DNA from: Thalassotalea sp. 42_200_T64
Lineage (GTDB): Bacteria; Pseudomonadota; Gammaproteobacteria; Enterobacterales; Alteromonadaceae
Reading direction: 5' to 3'
Length of the DNA stretch: 40,296 nt
NCBI GenBank assembly: GCA_002162925.1
Contig: MABC01000060.1
Location: 1-40,296, forward strand
The notes beneath the pieces are model-generated. The model made no database searches. It was not told where the DNA came from and saw only the letters and a list, made by a program, of their open reading frames with translations. The translations under genes were made by a program, and so were the position numbers. Shown piece by piece: positions 11,769-19,907 of this stretch. Numbering within the stretch: the stretch's first letter is position 1; every line of letters begins with the position of its first letter.

Positions 11769-12872
11769 CTACAAGCGCATCGGCATAATCACATAAAGTG
11801 CTTCACCAGAATCTTGCCCTTCAAGGACAACACTTGAATTGGCATCCGATAACGTAAACTTAACACAAGTATCTTTAATGGCATTTAATACGTCTAAAAT
11901 ATAACTCACATTAAAACCGATTTCTAAACTGTCAAAGGGAAAGTCAATTTCTAAATATTCTTCCGCTTGTTCTTGCTCAGGATTATTCGCTGTTATTTTT
12001 AATTCGCTCGGAGCGAAATGTAAACGTACACCTTTAAATTTTTCATTCGATAAAATTGATGCGCGTGACAATACTTGTTTTAATTGGTCTTTGTCAGTGG
12101 TTAACACTTTATCACCATTACGTGGCAATACTCGACGATAATCAGGGAATCTGCCATCGACCAATTTACTGGTAAAAGAAAAATCGGTATCGATGATGCG
12201 AATGTGATTAGATCCCATAAATATCTGAATTTCTTCATCAACCGCATCGAGTAAGCGGATAATTTCCATGATCCCTTTACGAGGCACAATCACTTGTCGT
12301 GCTGGCAAAGATAAATTGTCATTAACGATTTTGCAGATAGCCAAACGATGACCATCTGTAGCAACTGAACGGATCTCATTATTCTCAGTTTCAATCGACA
12401 TACCATTAAGGTAATAGCGTACATCCTGGTTCGCCATTGAAAAATGTGTGCTTTCAATAAGTCGCAGCAACTGCGATTTTTGCAGTTTAAACTCTACATC
12501 GCCCTGCCACTGCTCAATATTTGGAAAATCATCTGCAGGCAAAGTGGCTAAAGAGTAGCGACTTCTGCCAGATCTAATATTAATTGAATCACCATTTTGT
12601 TCAAATTCAATCACTGCATCATCGGGTAAACTTTTACAAATATCGAGTAATTTTCTCGCCGGAACAGTAACTTTTCCATCACCTGATTCATTGATTATTT
12701 GCGTACTTGAAACCATTTCAAGTTCAAGGTCAGTAGCTATCATCGTAAGTGATTGCCCACTTACTTCCAGTAAAATATTACTTAAAATAGGCAATGTGCT
12801 TTTGCGTTCGACGGCACCTGAAACCAATAAAAGTGGTTTTAAAAGTAAGTCCCTTGATAATGAAAATTTCAT
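11769..12872 (-). CDS. dnaN: DNA polymerase III beta subunit (sliding clamp)
   Basis: Ring-shaped processivity clamp for DNA polymerase III, also the docking platform for many replication and repair proteins. The 367 aa sequence (E. coli 366) begins MKFSLSRDLLLKPL and ends VYVIMPMRL-like (YVIMPMRL), the conserved C-terminal clamp signature near the hydrophobic cleft. Three similar clamp domains of about 120 residues are expected. The start ATG is preceded by AGGG about 10 bp upstream. It is second in the dnaA-dnaN-recF-gyrB operon, 16 bp after dnaA. Confidence 0.97.
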   Translation of the reverse strand: MKFSLSRDLLLKPLLLVSGAVERKSTLPILSNILLEVSGQSLTMIATDLELEMVSSTQIINESGDGKVTVPARKLLDICKSLPDDAVIEFEQNGDSINIRSGRSRYSLATLPADDFPNIEQWQGDVEFKLQKSQLLRLIESTHFSMANQDVRYYLNGMSIETENNEIRSVATDGHRLAICKIVNDNLSLPARQVIVPRKGIMEIIRLLDAVDEEIQIFMGSNHIRIIDTDFSFTSKLVDGRFPDYRRVLPRNGDKVLTTDKDQLKQVLSRASILSNEKFKGVRLHFAPSELKITANNPEQEQAEEYLEIDFPFDSLEIGFNVSYILDVLNAIKDTCVKFTLSDANSSVVLEGQDSGEALYVIMPMRL

Positions 12873-12888
12873 TCTTTTTTTACCCTAT

Positions 12889-14262
12889 TTATGATGATAG
12901 TGTTCTTATTAGATTTGAATAGTCTTCTTTAATATCGTGTGTTTCTTCACGTAACGTTTTCACCTTGCGACAAGCATGCAAAACAGTCGTGTGATCGCGT
13001 CCGCCAAACGCATCGCCAATTTCAGGCAAACTATGATTCGTGAGTTCTTTCGCCAGGGCCATTGCAATTTGCCTTGGGCGTGCAACCGAGCGATTACGAC
13101 GTTTAGATAAAATATCAGCAATTTTAATTTTGTAATATTCAGCGACGGTACGTTGAATGTTGTCTATGGTGACTAACTTATCTTGTAAAGCTAAAAGATC
13201 ACGCAATGCCTCTCTAACAAAATCGATGGTAATTGGTCGGCCAGTGAAATTGGCATTGGCAATCACCCGGTTTAATGCACCTTCTAACTCACGTACATTT
13301 GAACGTAACCTTTTGGCGATAAAAAACGCAACTTCATCGGCTAAGTTAATGTGACTTTCTTCAGCTTTGCGTTTTAATATTGCTACCCGCGTTTCTAATT
13401 CTGGAGGCTCAATGGCCAAGGTTAACCCCCAACCGAAACGAGACTTTAATCTGTCTTCAACCCCTGTGATCTCTTTTGGATAACGATCACTGGTTAAAAT
13501 TATCTGCTGATTACCTTCAAGCAAAGCATTAAAGGTATGGAAAAACTCTTCCTGAGTACGCTCTTTATTGGCAAAAAATTGTATATCATCAATTAACAGC
13601 GCATCGACTGAACGGTAATATTGTTTAAATTTTTCGATTTCATTATTTTGCAACGCTTTTACCATATCCTGGACAAAACGTTCAGAGTGCATATAGGCAA
13701 TTTTTGCTTTCGGGTTTTTCAGTAAAATACCATTACCAACGGCATGCAATAAATGGGTTTTACCTAATCCTGTGCCACCATAGATGAATAATGGGTTATA
13801 CGCTTGCCCTGGATTATCGGCAACTTGCGATGCCGCAGCTCGAGCTAATTGGTTCGACTTACCTTCAACAAAATTGTCAAAAGTGTATTTATTTCTGACA
13901 TTGGCAGTTCTAGAAATATTGGGCACAAAATCGGCTGAGCTGTTAGACCGATTCGGTTTTGCAGGCATAGTGGCAGCAAAATTACTCGCAACCTCGGCAG
14001 CAACACTTTGATTATTAACAGGTTTACTACCCACATCAAATCTAAGTTCTGGAGGATTAGTGCGCTCTAATGCCAATAATTGAGTAATTCGAGCTAAATA
14101 TTTTTCACGCACCCAGTCAAGCACAAACCGGTTAGGTGCGTATAAGGTCATGATATTATTATCAGCTACACATTGCAGTGGGCGGATCCACATACTAAAT
14201 TGCTGAGCTGGAAGTTCATCTTCAAGAACAGATAAACAACTTTGCCAGAGTGAATGTTCCAC
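12889..14262 (-). CDS. dnaA: Chromosomal replication initiator DnaA
   Basis: AAA+ initiator that binds 9-mer boxes at oriC, melts the DNA-unwinding element and recruits the DnaB helicase. Domain I (about 1-85) starts [10 protein letters not shown]; domain II (about 85-120) is a short linker. Domain III has Walker A GGTGLGKT (162-169) and Walker [10 protein letters not shown] (about 225-233). Domain IV carries the box-recognition signature [14 protein letters not shown] near the C-terminus. The 457 aa length is normal. The start is GTG (14260-14262) with AGGAG six bases upstream. A DnaA box lies in the spacer of a candidate promoter upstream, suggesting autorepression. Confidence 0.98.
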   Translation of the reverse strand: MEHSLWQSCLSVLEDELPAQQFSMWIRPLQCVADNNIMTLYAPNRFVLDWVREKYLARITQLLALERTNPPELRFDVGSKPVNNQSVAAEVASNFAATMPAKPNRSNSSADFVPNISRTANVRNKYTFDNFVEGKSNQLARAAASQVADNPGQAYNPLFIYGGTGLGKTHLLHAVGNGILLKNPKAKIAYMHSERFVQDMVKALQNNEIEKFKQYYRSVDALLIDDIQFFANKERTQEEFFHTFNALLEGNQQIILTSDRYPKEITGVEDRLKSRFGWGLTLAIEPPELETRVAILKRKAEESHINLADEVAFFIAKRLRSNVRELEGALNRVIANANFTGRPITIDFVREALRDLLALQDKLVTIDNIQRTVAEYYKIKIADILSKRRNRSVARPRQIAMALAKELTNHSLPEIGDAFGGRDHTTVLHACRKVKTLREETHDIKEDYSNLIRTLSS

Positions 14263-14416
14263 TCAAAACTCCTGTAATAGATCGAAATAGCTGCCATTAG
14301 AAAAACGAAAACTAACCTCTATCAGGAAAAAAATTCCACAATAAAAGCAAATTAGGTACTTATAAAATAAAAGGCAGAAACGATCTTTGTTATAATGATT
14401 ATTTTAGATTTAAGCC

Positions 14417-14445
14417 ATTATCTCCCTAGTTATCCACAAGTGCAA
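14417..14445 (-). promoter_or_regulatory. Candidate dnaA promoter overlapped by a DnaA box
   Basis: On the minus strand TTGCAC (14440-14445), a 17-bp spacer and GATAAT (14417-14422). The perfect DnaA box TTATCCACA (14430-14438, plus strand) falls within the spacer, where bound DnaA would block polymerase. The -35 is a weak match. Confidence 0.45.
14430..14438 (+). promoter_or_regulatory. DnaA box (perfect)
   Basis: TTATCCACA. A second, one-mismatch box on the minus strand (TGTGGATAT in plus-strand sequence) is at 14615-14623 in the same intergenic region. Confidence 0.8.
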
Positions 14446-14737
14446 TACGGCAACGCCATTAAATTATAAAAAACCTCTATTTATAAGCTAAAACATTGAT
14501 TTAACTTAAATTAATAAATAGTATATATTGCCTTAAAATTGGCTCAAAAATAACTAAAAAAATGACCGTAAATGATAAAGTTATTAAAACTCACGGGGTG
14601 CATTGTTATAAAACTGTGGATATAATGCCTTTGGCTTTATTTGCTGACTCTACTCAAACAAAAGATCAATATTAATGATCACAAAGATCCTACTTCTACA
14701 ACAAAAGGATCTTTTACATTTATTATTATAAATAACG
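14446..14737. other. AT-rich dnaA/rpmH intergenic region
   Basis: No gene is seen. It holds the near-consensus DnaA box at 14615-14623, a cluster of GATC sites (in the run AAAGATCAAT, then TGATCAC, AAAGATCC and GGATCTTTT, about 14662-14715), and an inverted repeat AAAGATCC/GGATCTTT (14683-14690, 14707-14714). In Pseudomonas this position holds the functional origin. Here the stronger origin is at 19514-19832. Confidence 0.5.
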
Positions 14738-14766
14738 TTGACTTTGGCTTATTTTAAGATTAGAAT
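14738..14766 (+). promoter_or_regulatory. Sigma-70 promoter of rpmH-rnpA
   Basis: TTGACT (14738-14743), exact 17-bp spacer, TAGAAT (14761-14766): one mismatch to consensus in each hexamer. Transcription should start near 14773, giving a leader of about 68 nt. Confidence 0.75.
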
Positions 14767-14793
14767 TCGCCCTCAATTTTTTATCACTGTGCT

Positions 14794-14811
14794 CGAAAAC
14801 GTTTGTTTTCG
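14794..14811 (+). other. rpmH leader hairpin
   Basis: CGAAAAC-GTTT-GTTTTCG, a perfect 7-bp stem in the untranslated leader about 30 bases before the rpmH ATG. No U-run follows, so it is not a terminator; it may affect stability or translation. Confidence 0.5.
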
Positions 14812-14840
14812 TAAAGCAAACAGACAGACGGATTAGCGTA

Positions 14841-14975
14841 ATGAAAAGAACATTTCAACCTAGCATATTAAAACGTAAACGTAACCACGGTTTTCGTGCT
14901 CGTATGGCAACTAAAAACGGTCGTGCAGTAATTGCTCGTCGTCGTGCAAAAGGCCGTGTAAAGCTTTCAGCTTAA
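14841..14975 (+). CDS. rpmH: 50S ribosomal protein L34
   Basis: Small basic protein of the large ribosomal subunit. The 44 aa frame starts [18 protein letters not shown] and continues with [10 protein letters not shown] and RRRAKGR, ending KLSA; all of it matches the L34 family at full length. It is first in the rpmH-rnpA-yidD-yidC series, divergent from dnaA, and preceded by a strong promoter. The distance to rnpA is 31 bp. Confidence 0.98.
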   Translation: MKRTFQPSILKRKRNHGFRARMATKNGRAVIARRRAKGRVKLSA

Positions 14976-15006
14976 TTCTTATTTTTAATAAGGAACGGTA
15001 ACCCAT

Positions 15007-15363
15007 ATGGGTAACTACGAATTTAATCGGGAGTCACGTTTGTTGACTCCCGGTCATTTTAAACAAGTCTTTGACAACCCTTCTAGATATGGCTCCAGCC
15101 ATTTCACCATTCTAATAACATCTAATTCTGACAAAAATAATCGTTTAGGTATGGCTATCGCGAAAAAACGCGTAAAACTTGCCGTGCAACGAAATCGCGT
15201 TAAGCGTTTAGTTAGAGAAAGTTTTCGTTTAAATCAGCATAAATTACCTGCCGTAGACTTAGTTGTTATGGTAAAGTCGGGGATTGATCAGCTTGATAAT
15301 GAAGTGATAAACCAGCAATTGGAAAAAATATGGCGAAAAATAATTCAACGGCACAAAAGTTAA
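15007..15363 (+). CDS. rnpA: Ribonuclease P protein component
   Basis: Protein cofactor of RNase P, which removes tRNA 5' leaders. The 118 aa sequence starts with the LTPGHFKQVF region and has the family core K-R-V-K-L-A-V-Q-R-N-R-V-K-R-L-V-R-E-S-F-R (the RNR motif) at about 55-75. AAGGAACGG precedes the ATG. Its 3' end overlaps yidD by 34 bp, an arrangement widely conserved in bacteria. Confidence 0.96.
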   Translation: MGNYEFNRESRLLTPGHFKQVFDNPSRYGSSHFTILITSNSDKNNRLGMAIAKKRVKLAVQRNRVKRLVRESFRLNQHKLPAVDLVVMVKSGIDQLDNEVINQQLEKIWRKIIQRHKS

Positions 15364-15578
15364 TTATTGCTCCCATAAATGCCTATAAACGCTGGCTTAG
15401 CCCACTATTAGGTAATAATTGCCGTTTTCACCCTACCTGTTCTACTTATGCCATTGAAGCAATTAATCGCTTCGGTGCAGTAAAAGGTAGTTGGTTAGCA
15501 AGCAAACGTATATTAAGATGTCATCCACTAAGTGCGGGGGGAGAAGATCCCGTACCAAAACCTAAACAAGAGAATTAA
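15330..15578 (+). CDS. yidD: Membrane protein insertion efficiency factor YidD
   Basis: Small protein of the YidD family (formerly the haemolytic DUF37 family) that assists YidC-dependent insertion at the inner membrane. The 82 aa sequence contains the signature CRFHPTCSTYAIEAI and, later, KRILRCHPLSAGGEDPVP, with the conserved cysteines. It starts inside the end of rnpA and lies 6 bp before yidC. Confidence 0.95.
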   Translation: MAKNNSTAQKLIIAPINAYKRWLSPLLGNNCRFHPTCSTYAIEAINRFGAVKGSWLASKRILRCHPLSAGGEDPVPKPKQEN

Positions 15579-15584
15579 CAAATT

Positions 15585-17243
15585 ATGGAATCACAACGCG
15601 GTTTGCTCTTTGTAGCATTATTGGTTGTAACGTATTTACTATTTAACCAATGGCAAATGGATAATGCTCCTATTCAGGCACCTGTTGAAGTAAGCGCAAA
15701 CACACCAACAGCGAATGCCCAGGAAAATGGTGAATTTATTCCGGCAGCAACCGGAAGCCAAACATCGGTAAATCAAGCTGCAACTAAAGGCGGCATTATT
15801 ACTATTACTTCCGATGTATTAGAACTTAAAGTTGATACTCAAGGTGGTGATATTATTGCGGCTAACCTACTCGCTTTTGAAACAAAGCAAGGAAGTGGTG
15901 TAGCAATGCCTATTTTGACGACCCAGGGCTTTACTTTTGTAGCTCAAAGTGGGTTGATAGGCGCACAAGGTCCTGATGCAAACCCTGCCGGTCGACCGTT
16001 ATACACAAGCGCGCAAAACAATTACTCGTTAGCATCAGACAATGACAATTTAGTGGTAGAATTATCGTTTAGCCAAAATGGTATTACTTACATAAAAAGC
16101 TTTACCTTAACTAAAAGCAAATATGACGTTAGTGTCGATTATAAAATTATTAATAGTTCAGCCGTTAACGCCGAAATACAGTTATATGGCCAATTAAAAC
16201 AATCAACCAACGTTGATGATGAAGATTCATCAATGATGATGCCAACTTACCGTGGTGCAGCGTATTCGACTAGCGAAACTCGTTATGAAAAGTACGATTT
16301 TGGTGATATTGAAGATGCAAACTTAAAAGAAGCCACTAAAGGTGGCTGGGTTGGCATGTTGCAACATTACTTTGTTACCGCCTGGGTACCGAATAAAGAA
16401 ACCAACAATCAATTATATACCCGGTATTTAGATAACAATGGCCAAGCCGTGATAGGTTTTAAACAACCATTAATTACCGTATTGCCAGGATCAGAACAAA
16501 GCCTGACTGCAACGTTTTATGTGGGTCCAAAAGATCAGGATAAATTGGAAAAAATTGCTGATGGTCTGGATTTAACCGTGGATTACGGTTTCTTGTGGAT
16601 GATTTCACAGCCTCTATTCTGGTTACTATTGTTCATTCAAGACATCGTAGTAAACTGGGGCTTGGCGATTATTTGTATCACTCTTGTAGTAAAAACATTA
16701 ATGTTCCCGTTAACCAAAACGCAATACACCTCAATGGCAAAAATGCGTAAAATCCAACCGAAAATCGCGGCATTAAAAGAACGTCTTGGCGATGACAAAC
16801 AAAAAATGTCACAAGCGATGATGGCACTGTATAAGAAAGAAAAGGTAAACCCGGCAGGTGGTTGTTTACCACTCATTTTACAAATGCCTATATTCCTTGC
16901 TCTTTACTGGGTATTCATGGAAAGTGTCGAATTGCGTCATGCTGAATTTGGCCTATGGATCACCGATTTATCGTCGAAAGACCCATTCTTCGTATTGCCG
17001 ATATTGATGGGTGCATCGATGTTGTTGATGCAGAAATTACAACCGGCGATGAGCCAAGACCCAATGCAACAAAAAATGATGCAATGGATGCCGGTATTCT
17101 TTACCTTCTTCTTCTTATGGTTCCCGTCAGGACTGGTACTTTACTGGTTCATCTCAAACGTGATCACCATAGTGCAAATGAAGATCATCTTCAGAGGCAT
17201 AGATAAAGCTGAAGATAAAGCGAAATTAGCAAAAAATAATTAA
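15585..17243 (+). CDS. yidC: Membrane protein insertase YidC
   Basis: Inner-membrane insertase that works alone or with SecYEG. The N-terminal membrane segment (about 6-22) is followed by a large periplasmic beta domain (about 60-340). The conserved C-terminal bundle then begins with PLFWLLLFIQDIVVNWG and includes KTLMFPLTK, MAKMRKIQPK and NPAGGCLPLILQMPIF, ending in a lysine-rich tail. The 552 aa length matches gammaproteobacterial YidC (E. coli 548). A strong terminator follows 28 bp downstream. YidC is needed for insertion of AtpE (subunit c), which is also encoded in this window. Confidence 0.97.
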   Translation: MESQRGLLFVALLVVTYLLFNQWQMDNAPIQAPVEVSANTPTANAQENGEFIPAATGSQTSVNQAATKGGIITITSDVLELKVDTQGGDIIAANLLAFETKQGSGVAMPILTTQGFTFVAQSGLIGAQGPDANPAGRPLYTSAQNNYSLASDNDNLVVELSFSQNGITYIKSFTLTKSKYDVSVDYKIINSSAVNAEIQLYGQLKQSTNVDDEDSSMMMPTYRGAAYSTSETRYEKYDFGDIEDANLKEATKGGWVGMLQHYFVTAWVPNKETNNQLYTRYLDNNGQAVIGFKQPLITVLPGSEQSLTATFYVGPKDQDKLEKIADGLDLTVDYGFLWMISQPLFWLLLFIQDIVVNWGLAIICITLVVKTLMFPLTKTQYTSMAKMRKIQPKIAALKERLGDDKQKMSQAMMALYKKEKVNPAGGCLPLILQMPIFLALYWVFMESVELRHAEFGLWITDLSSKDPFFVLPILMGASMLLMQKLQPAMSQDPMQQKMMQWMPVFFTFFFLWFPSGLVLYWFISNVITIVQMKIIFRGIDKAEDKAKLAKNN

Positions 17244-17270
17244 CCATTATAATTATTTTTGATAGATGAT

Positions 17271-17298
17271 AAAAAGCGACCAAAAGGTCGCTTTTTTT
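17271..17298 (+). terminator. Intrinsic terminator after yidC
   Basis: AAAAAGCGACC (17271-17281), loop AAAA, GGTCGC (17286-17291) and a run of seven T. Confidence 0.9.
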
Positions 17299-17322
17299 AT
17301 GGGGTAAATATAAATTAATAAA

Positions 17323-17369
17323 CGCACTATACGCTGCAGGAAGGACCCCCTGCTTCAAAACGTGCATTT
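17323..17369. repeat. REP-family flank repeat, copy in the yidC-mnmE gap
   Basis: ACGCACTATACGCTGCAGG, AAGGACCCCC, then CTTCAAAACGTGCATTT (17353-17369). The last 17 bases are identical to 18982-18998, and the preceding bases resemble ACGCACAATACGCG at the other copy. Related ends occur at 3415-3426 and 21865-21876. Confidence 0.65.
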
Positions 17370-17380
17370 GATATTTAACC

Positions 17381-17394
17381 CGCTCTTCGTTTCT
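17381..17394 (+). repeat. Short dispersed motif, copy 2 (GCTCTTCGTTTCT)
   Basis: CGCTCTTCGTTTCT, shared with 3438-3453 and, as reverse complement, with 33475-33489. It is followed by similar TTTCTC/TTTCTT runs. Confidence 0.55.
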
Positions 17395-17466
17395 TTTTAT
17401 GTTTCTCATTTCTTTTATGTTTATAATACACACTATTAGCTAGTACCATCATTTACCGGAATCACA

Positions 17467-18852
17467 ATGTCAGAAACAGCACAGCTCACCAACAATACCG
17501 AAACCATTGCCGCGCAAGCGACACCACCAGGGCGTGGCGGTGTGGGCATCATTCGCGTTTCTGGACCGCTTGCGCAAACAGTGGCGAAACAGTTATTAGG
17601 CAAAGTACCAGAAATACGCAAAGCTGAATACTTACCTTTTTATGATCAACAACAATCTGTTATCGACCAAGGCATCGCGTTATATTTTAAAGGACCAAAC
17701 TCTTTTACCGGTGAAGATGTATTAGAGCTACAAGGTCATGGTGGCCCGGTAATTTTAGATATGCTGCTAAATCACATTCTGAGTATTAAAGACGTGCGTA
17801 TGGCGCGTCCAGGAGAGTTTTCAGAACAGGCATTTATTAATGACAAACTGGACTTAACTCAAGCTGAAGCAATAGCAGATTTAATCAATTCAAGTTCAGA
17901 ACAAGCAGCACGAGCTGCCTTGCACTCACTACAAGGTGATTTCTCCCTGTTAGTACATCAACTTGTTGAAGATGTAATACATTTGCGTATGTATGTAGAA
18001 GCGGCAATCGATTTTCCCGAAGAAGAAATTGATTTTCTCAAAGATAGTAAAGTCACAACCGACCTAAAAACCATTATCCGTAATGTTGATGAAGTCATGG
18101 CAAAAGCCGAGCAAGGGGCAATTATTCGCGAAGGCATGCGAGTGGTAATTGCCGGCCGTCCTAATGCCGGTAAATCAAGTTTACTAAATGCCTTAAGCGG
18201 TAAGGACTCGGCGATAGTTACGGAAATAGAAGGGACAACACGCGATGTGTTAACTGAACAAATTCATATCGATGGTATGCCCTTGCACATAATAGATACT
18301 GCCGGATTACGGGAAAGCCCAGACAAAGTTGAACAAATAGGCATAGAGCGCGCCTGGAAAGAAATTAAACAAGCCGATAGAGTGTTACTAATGATAGATT
18401 CGGTTAAAGACGATCACAGTAACCCAAAAGCCTTTTGGCCCGAGTTTTTTGCTCAACTACCTAAAAATATGGGTGTTACAATTGTTAAAAATAAAGCCGA
18501 TGTGAGTGGTATAACAACAGGTAAAACCTTAGAACATGATACCGATACCATCTCTTTATCGGCGAAAACTGCAGATGGCATTGACGTATTAAAAGATCAT
18601 TTAAAACAATGTATGGGTTACCAGGGCTCTACGGAGGGAAGCTTTATGGCTAGACGCAGGCATTTAACCGCTTTAGAAAATGCCCATCAATGCCTACTTA
18701 CTGGCCTTGATCAATTGGAATCATTTGTTGCCGGCGAGATCCTCGCCGAAGAGCTACGAATTTGCCAGCAACACCTCAATGAAATCACCGGTGAATTTAC
18801 TTCTGATGACTTGCTTGGCCAGATATTTTCTTCTTTTTGTATTGGCAAGTGA
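17467..18852 (+). CDS. mnmE: tRNA modification GTPase MnmE
   Basis: With MnmG it makes the 5-(carboxymethyl)aminomethyl group at wobble uridine 34 of several tRNAs. The N-terminal tetrahydrofolate-binding domain starts [21 protein letters not shown] domain inserted in the helical domain shows G1 [20 protein letters not shown] and DTAGLRES. The C-terminus ends CIGK with the conserved Cys. The 461 aa length is standard (E. coli 454). Its partner mnmG is about 1 kb downstream, on the far side of oriC. Confidence 0.97.
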   Translation: MSETAQLTNNTETIAAQATPPGRGGVGIIRVSGPLAQTVAKQLLGKVPEIRKAEYLPFYDQQQSVIDQGIALYFKGPNSFTGEDVLELQGHGGPVILDMLLNHILSIKDVRMARPGEFSEQAFINDKLDLTQAEAIADLINSSSEQAARAALHSLQGDFSLLVHQLVEDVIHLRMYVEAAIDFPEEEIDFLKDSKVTTDLKTIIRNVDEVMAKAEQGAIIREGMRVVIAGRPNAGKSSLLNALSGKDSAIVTEIEGTTRDVLTEQIHIDGMPLHIIDTAGLRESPDKVEQIGIERAWKEIKQADRVLLMIDSVKDDHSNPKAFWPEFFAQLPKNMGVTIVKNKADVSGITTGKTLEHDTDTISLSAKTADGIDVLKDHLKQCMGYQGSTEGSFMARRRHLTALENAHQCLLTGLDQLESFVAGEILAEELRICQQHLNEITGEFTSDDLLGQIFSSFCIGK

Positions 18853-18874
18853 TCTAGAACAATATTATTGAACA

Positions 18875-18900
18875 AACGCTCCTTACGGGGCGTTTTTTAT
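18875..18900 (+). terminator. Intrinsic terminator after mnmE
   Basis: AACGCTCC (18875-18882), loop TTAC, GGGGCGTT (18887-18894) with one G-T pair, then a T-run. Confidence 0.85.
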
Positions 18901-18954
18901 GGGTATAATTGCTATAAACAAGTACAGAAATCGTTTAACTATAAATTAACTTAC

Positions 18955-18998
18955 GCACAATACGCGTGAGGAGGTTCCGACCTTCAAAACGTGCATTT
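18955..18998. repeat. REP-family flank repeat, copy upstream of mioC
   Basis: ACGCACAATACGCG, GGAGGTTCCGACC (18971-18983), then CTTCAAAACGTGCATTT (18982-18998). It shares an identical 17-mer and a similar left part with 17323-17369. Confidence 0.65.
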
Positions 18999-19052
18999 AT
19001 TACCATATATTTTCCTTGCCAATGTAGAGGAAAACAACAAATTGGAACCCAA

Positions 19053-19508
19053 ATGGCATCATTTCAAATCATCGTAGGCTCAATGTTGGGCGGCACCGAG
19101 TACGTTGCAGAAGCCGCAGAAGAAGTGCTAACTGAGCAAGGACACACCACAAAAATGCATTTTCAACCAAACTTTTCTGAAATTTCTCAAGATGATCAAA
19201 TTTGGCTATTTTGCACTTCGACCCACGGTGCTGGTGATTTTCCTGAAAATATCGAAAATTTTATACATGATCTTAAAAACTACGATCAAAACTTGGAAGA
19301 TCTAAAGTTTATGATCATTGCCGTTGGTGATACCAACTACGACACCTTCTGTGAATCAGGAAAAACTTTAAATAACATAATGTTAGATAAGAAATCTAAA
19401 TCTATAACCGATCTATTTACCATTGATATGGTCACGATTGATGATCCAGAAGTAGCGGCAGCCAATTGGATCAGATCAAATTTAGATCGGTTTAACGATC
19501 ACTTATAA
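19053..19508 (+). CDS. mioC: Flavodoxin-like protein MioC
   Basis: FMN-binding flavodoxin-fold protein next to oriC, reported in E. coli to be needed for biotin synthase activity in vitro. The protein is 151 aa from ATG 19053. It has the FMN phosphate loop GSMLGGTEYVAE near the N-terminus, then STHGAGDFPENI and GDTNYDTFCESGK for the flavin ring. A longer frame starts at 18966, but its first 29 codons run through a dispersed repeat, and GGAA precedes ATG 19053, so the later start is chosen. It is transcribed towards oriC, as in E. coli. Confidence 0.9.
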   Translation: MASFQIIVGSMLGGTEYVAEAAEEVLTEQGHTTKMHFQPNFSEISQDDQIWLFCTSTHGAGDFPENIENFIHDLKNYDQNLEDLKFMIIAVGDTNYDTFCESGKTLNNIMLDKKSKSITDLFTIDMVTIDDPEVAAANWIRSNLDRFNDHL

Positions 19509-19832
19509 AGAAGTTATGCACAATTTACGATCTAAAATTAACGTGTTGTGGATAAACCTGGGTAAAACCTATTAATTTTCTATTATTATTCCGTGTATAG
19601 AAATAATTTCAAAACCTGCTGTGGATAACTAGCTGTTTTGATCAGAGGTTATACGGTAGTTGATCAAACTTTGATCACAGCATTTGATCCATTATAAACT
19701 CATGTTATATAATGATAAAAATCACTTATACACAGAAAATGGCTTCCTTAATAGTAATAATAATAAGATCTATATAAAGATCTTTATATATTATTAAGGA
19801 TCTCGACCCTGATCTTTTTTAACACTTTGATC
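19509..19832. other. oriC: Chromosomal replication origin oriC
   Basis: It lies between mioC and mnmG as in E. coli, Vibrio and Shewanella. DnaA boxes matching TTATNCACA are at 19514-19522 (+), 19547-19555 (-), 19620-19628 (-) and 19726-19734 (+), with a weaker one at 19649-19657. Ten GATC sites lie between 19529 and 19832, against about one expected by chance, which indicates Dam/SeqA control. The AT-rich unwinding region next to mnmG (about 19750-19825) contains GATC-led 13-mer-like units at 19767, 19779 and 19811. The polarity, with the unwinding region on the mnmG side, is the same as in E. coli. Confidence 0.95.
19661..19677. promoter_or_regulatory. 17-bp palindrome in oriC with two GATC sites
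   Basis: TGATCAAACTTTGATCA is a perfect inverted repeat around a central C. Each arm carries a GATC. It is positioned in the middle of oriC between DnaA boxes. Confidence 0.6.
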
Positions 19833-19907
19833 GTTCCACTTCCAAGCAAATCACTGTACAATTACCGTCTTATTTTATTCATTCATTTTTTATTGAGGTG
19901 TTGTCCA

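Noticed and set aside
14255..14270. parS-like sequence at the dnaA start (TGTTCCACTCAAAACT)
   Set aside because: Only 12 of 16 positions match the perfect sites and the central CACGTG is lost.
18966..19052. Upstream extension of mioC by 29 codons
   Set aside because: The extension reads through a dispersed repeat and lacks the flavodoxin N-terminus; the Met at 19053 starts the conserved sequence and has GGAA upstream.
19827..19907. Upstream extension of mnmG by 27 codons
   Set aside because: It enters the oriC unwinding region and lacks similarity to MnmG; the later ATG gives the standard 629 aa.
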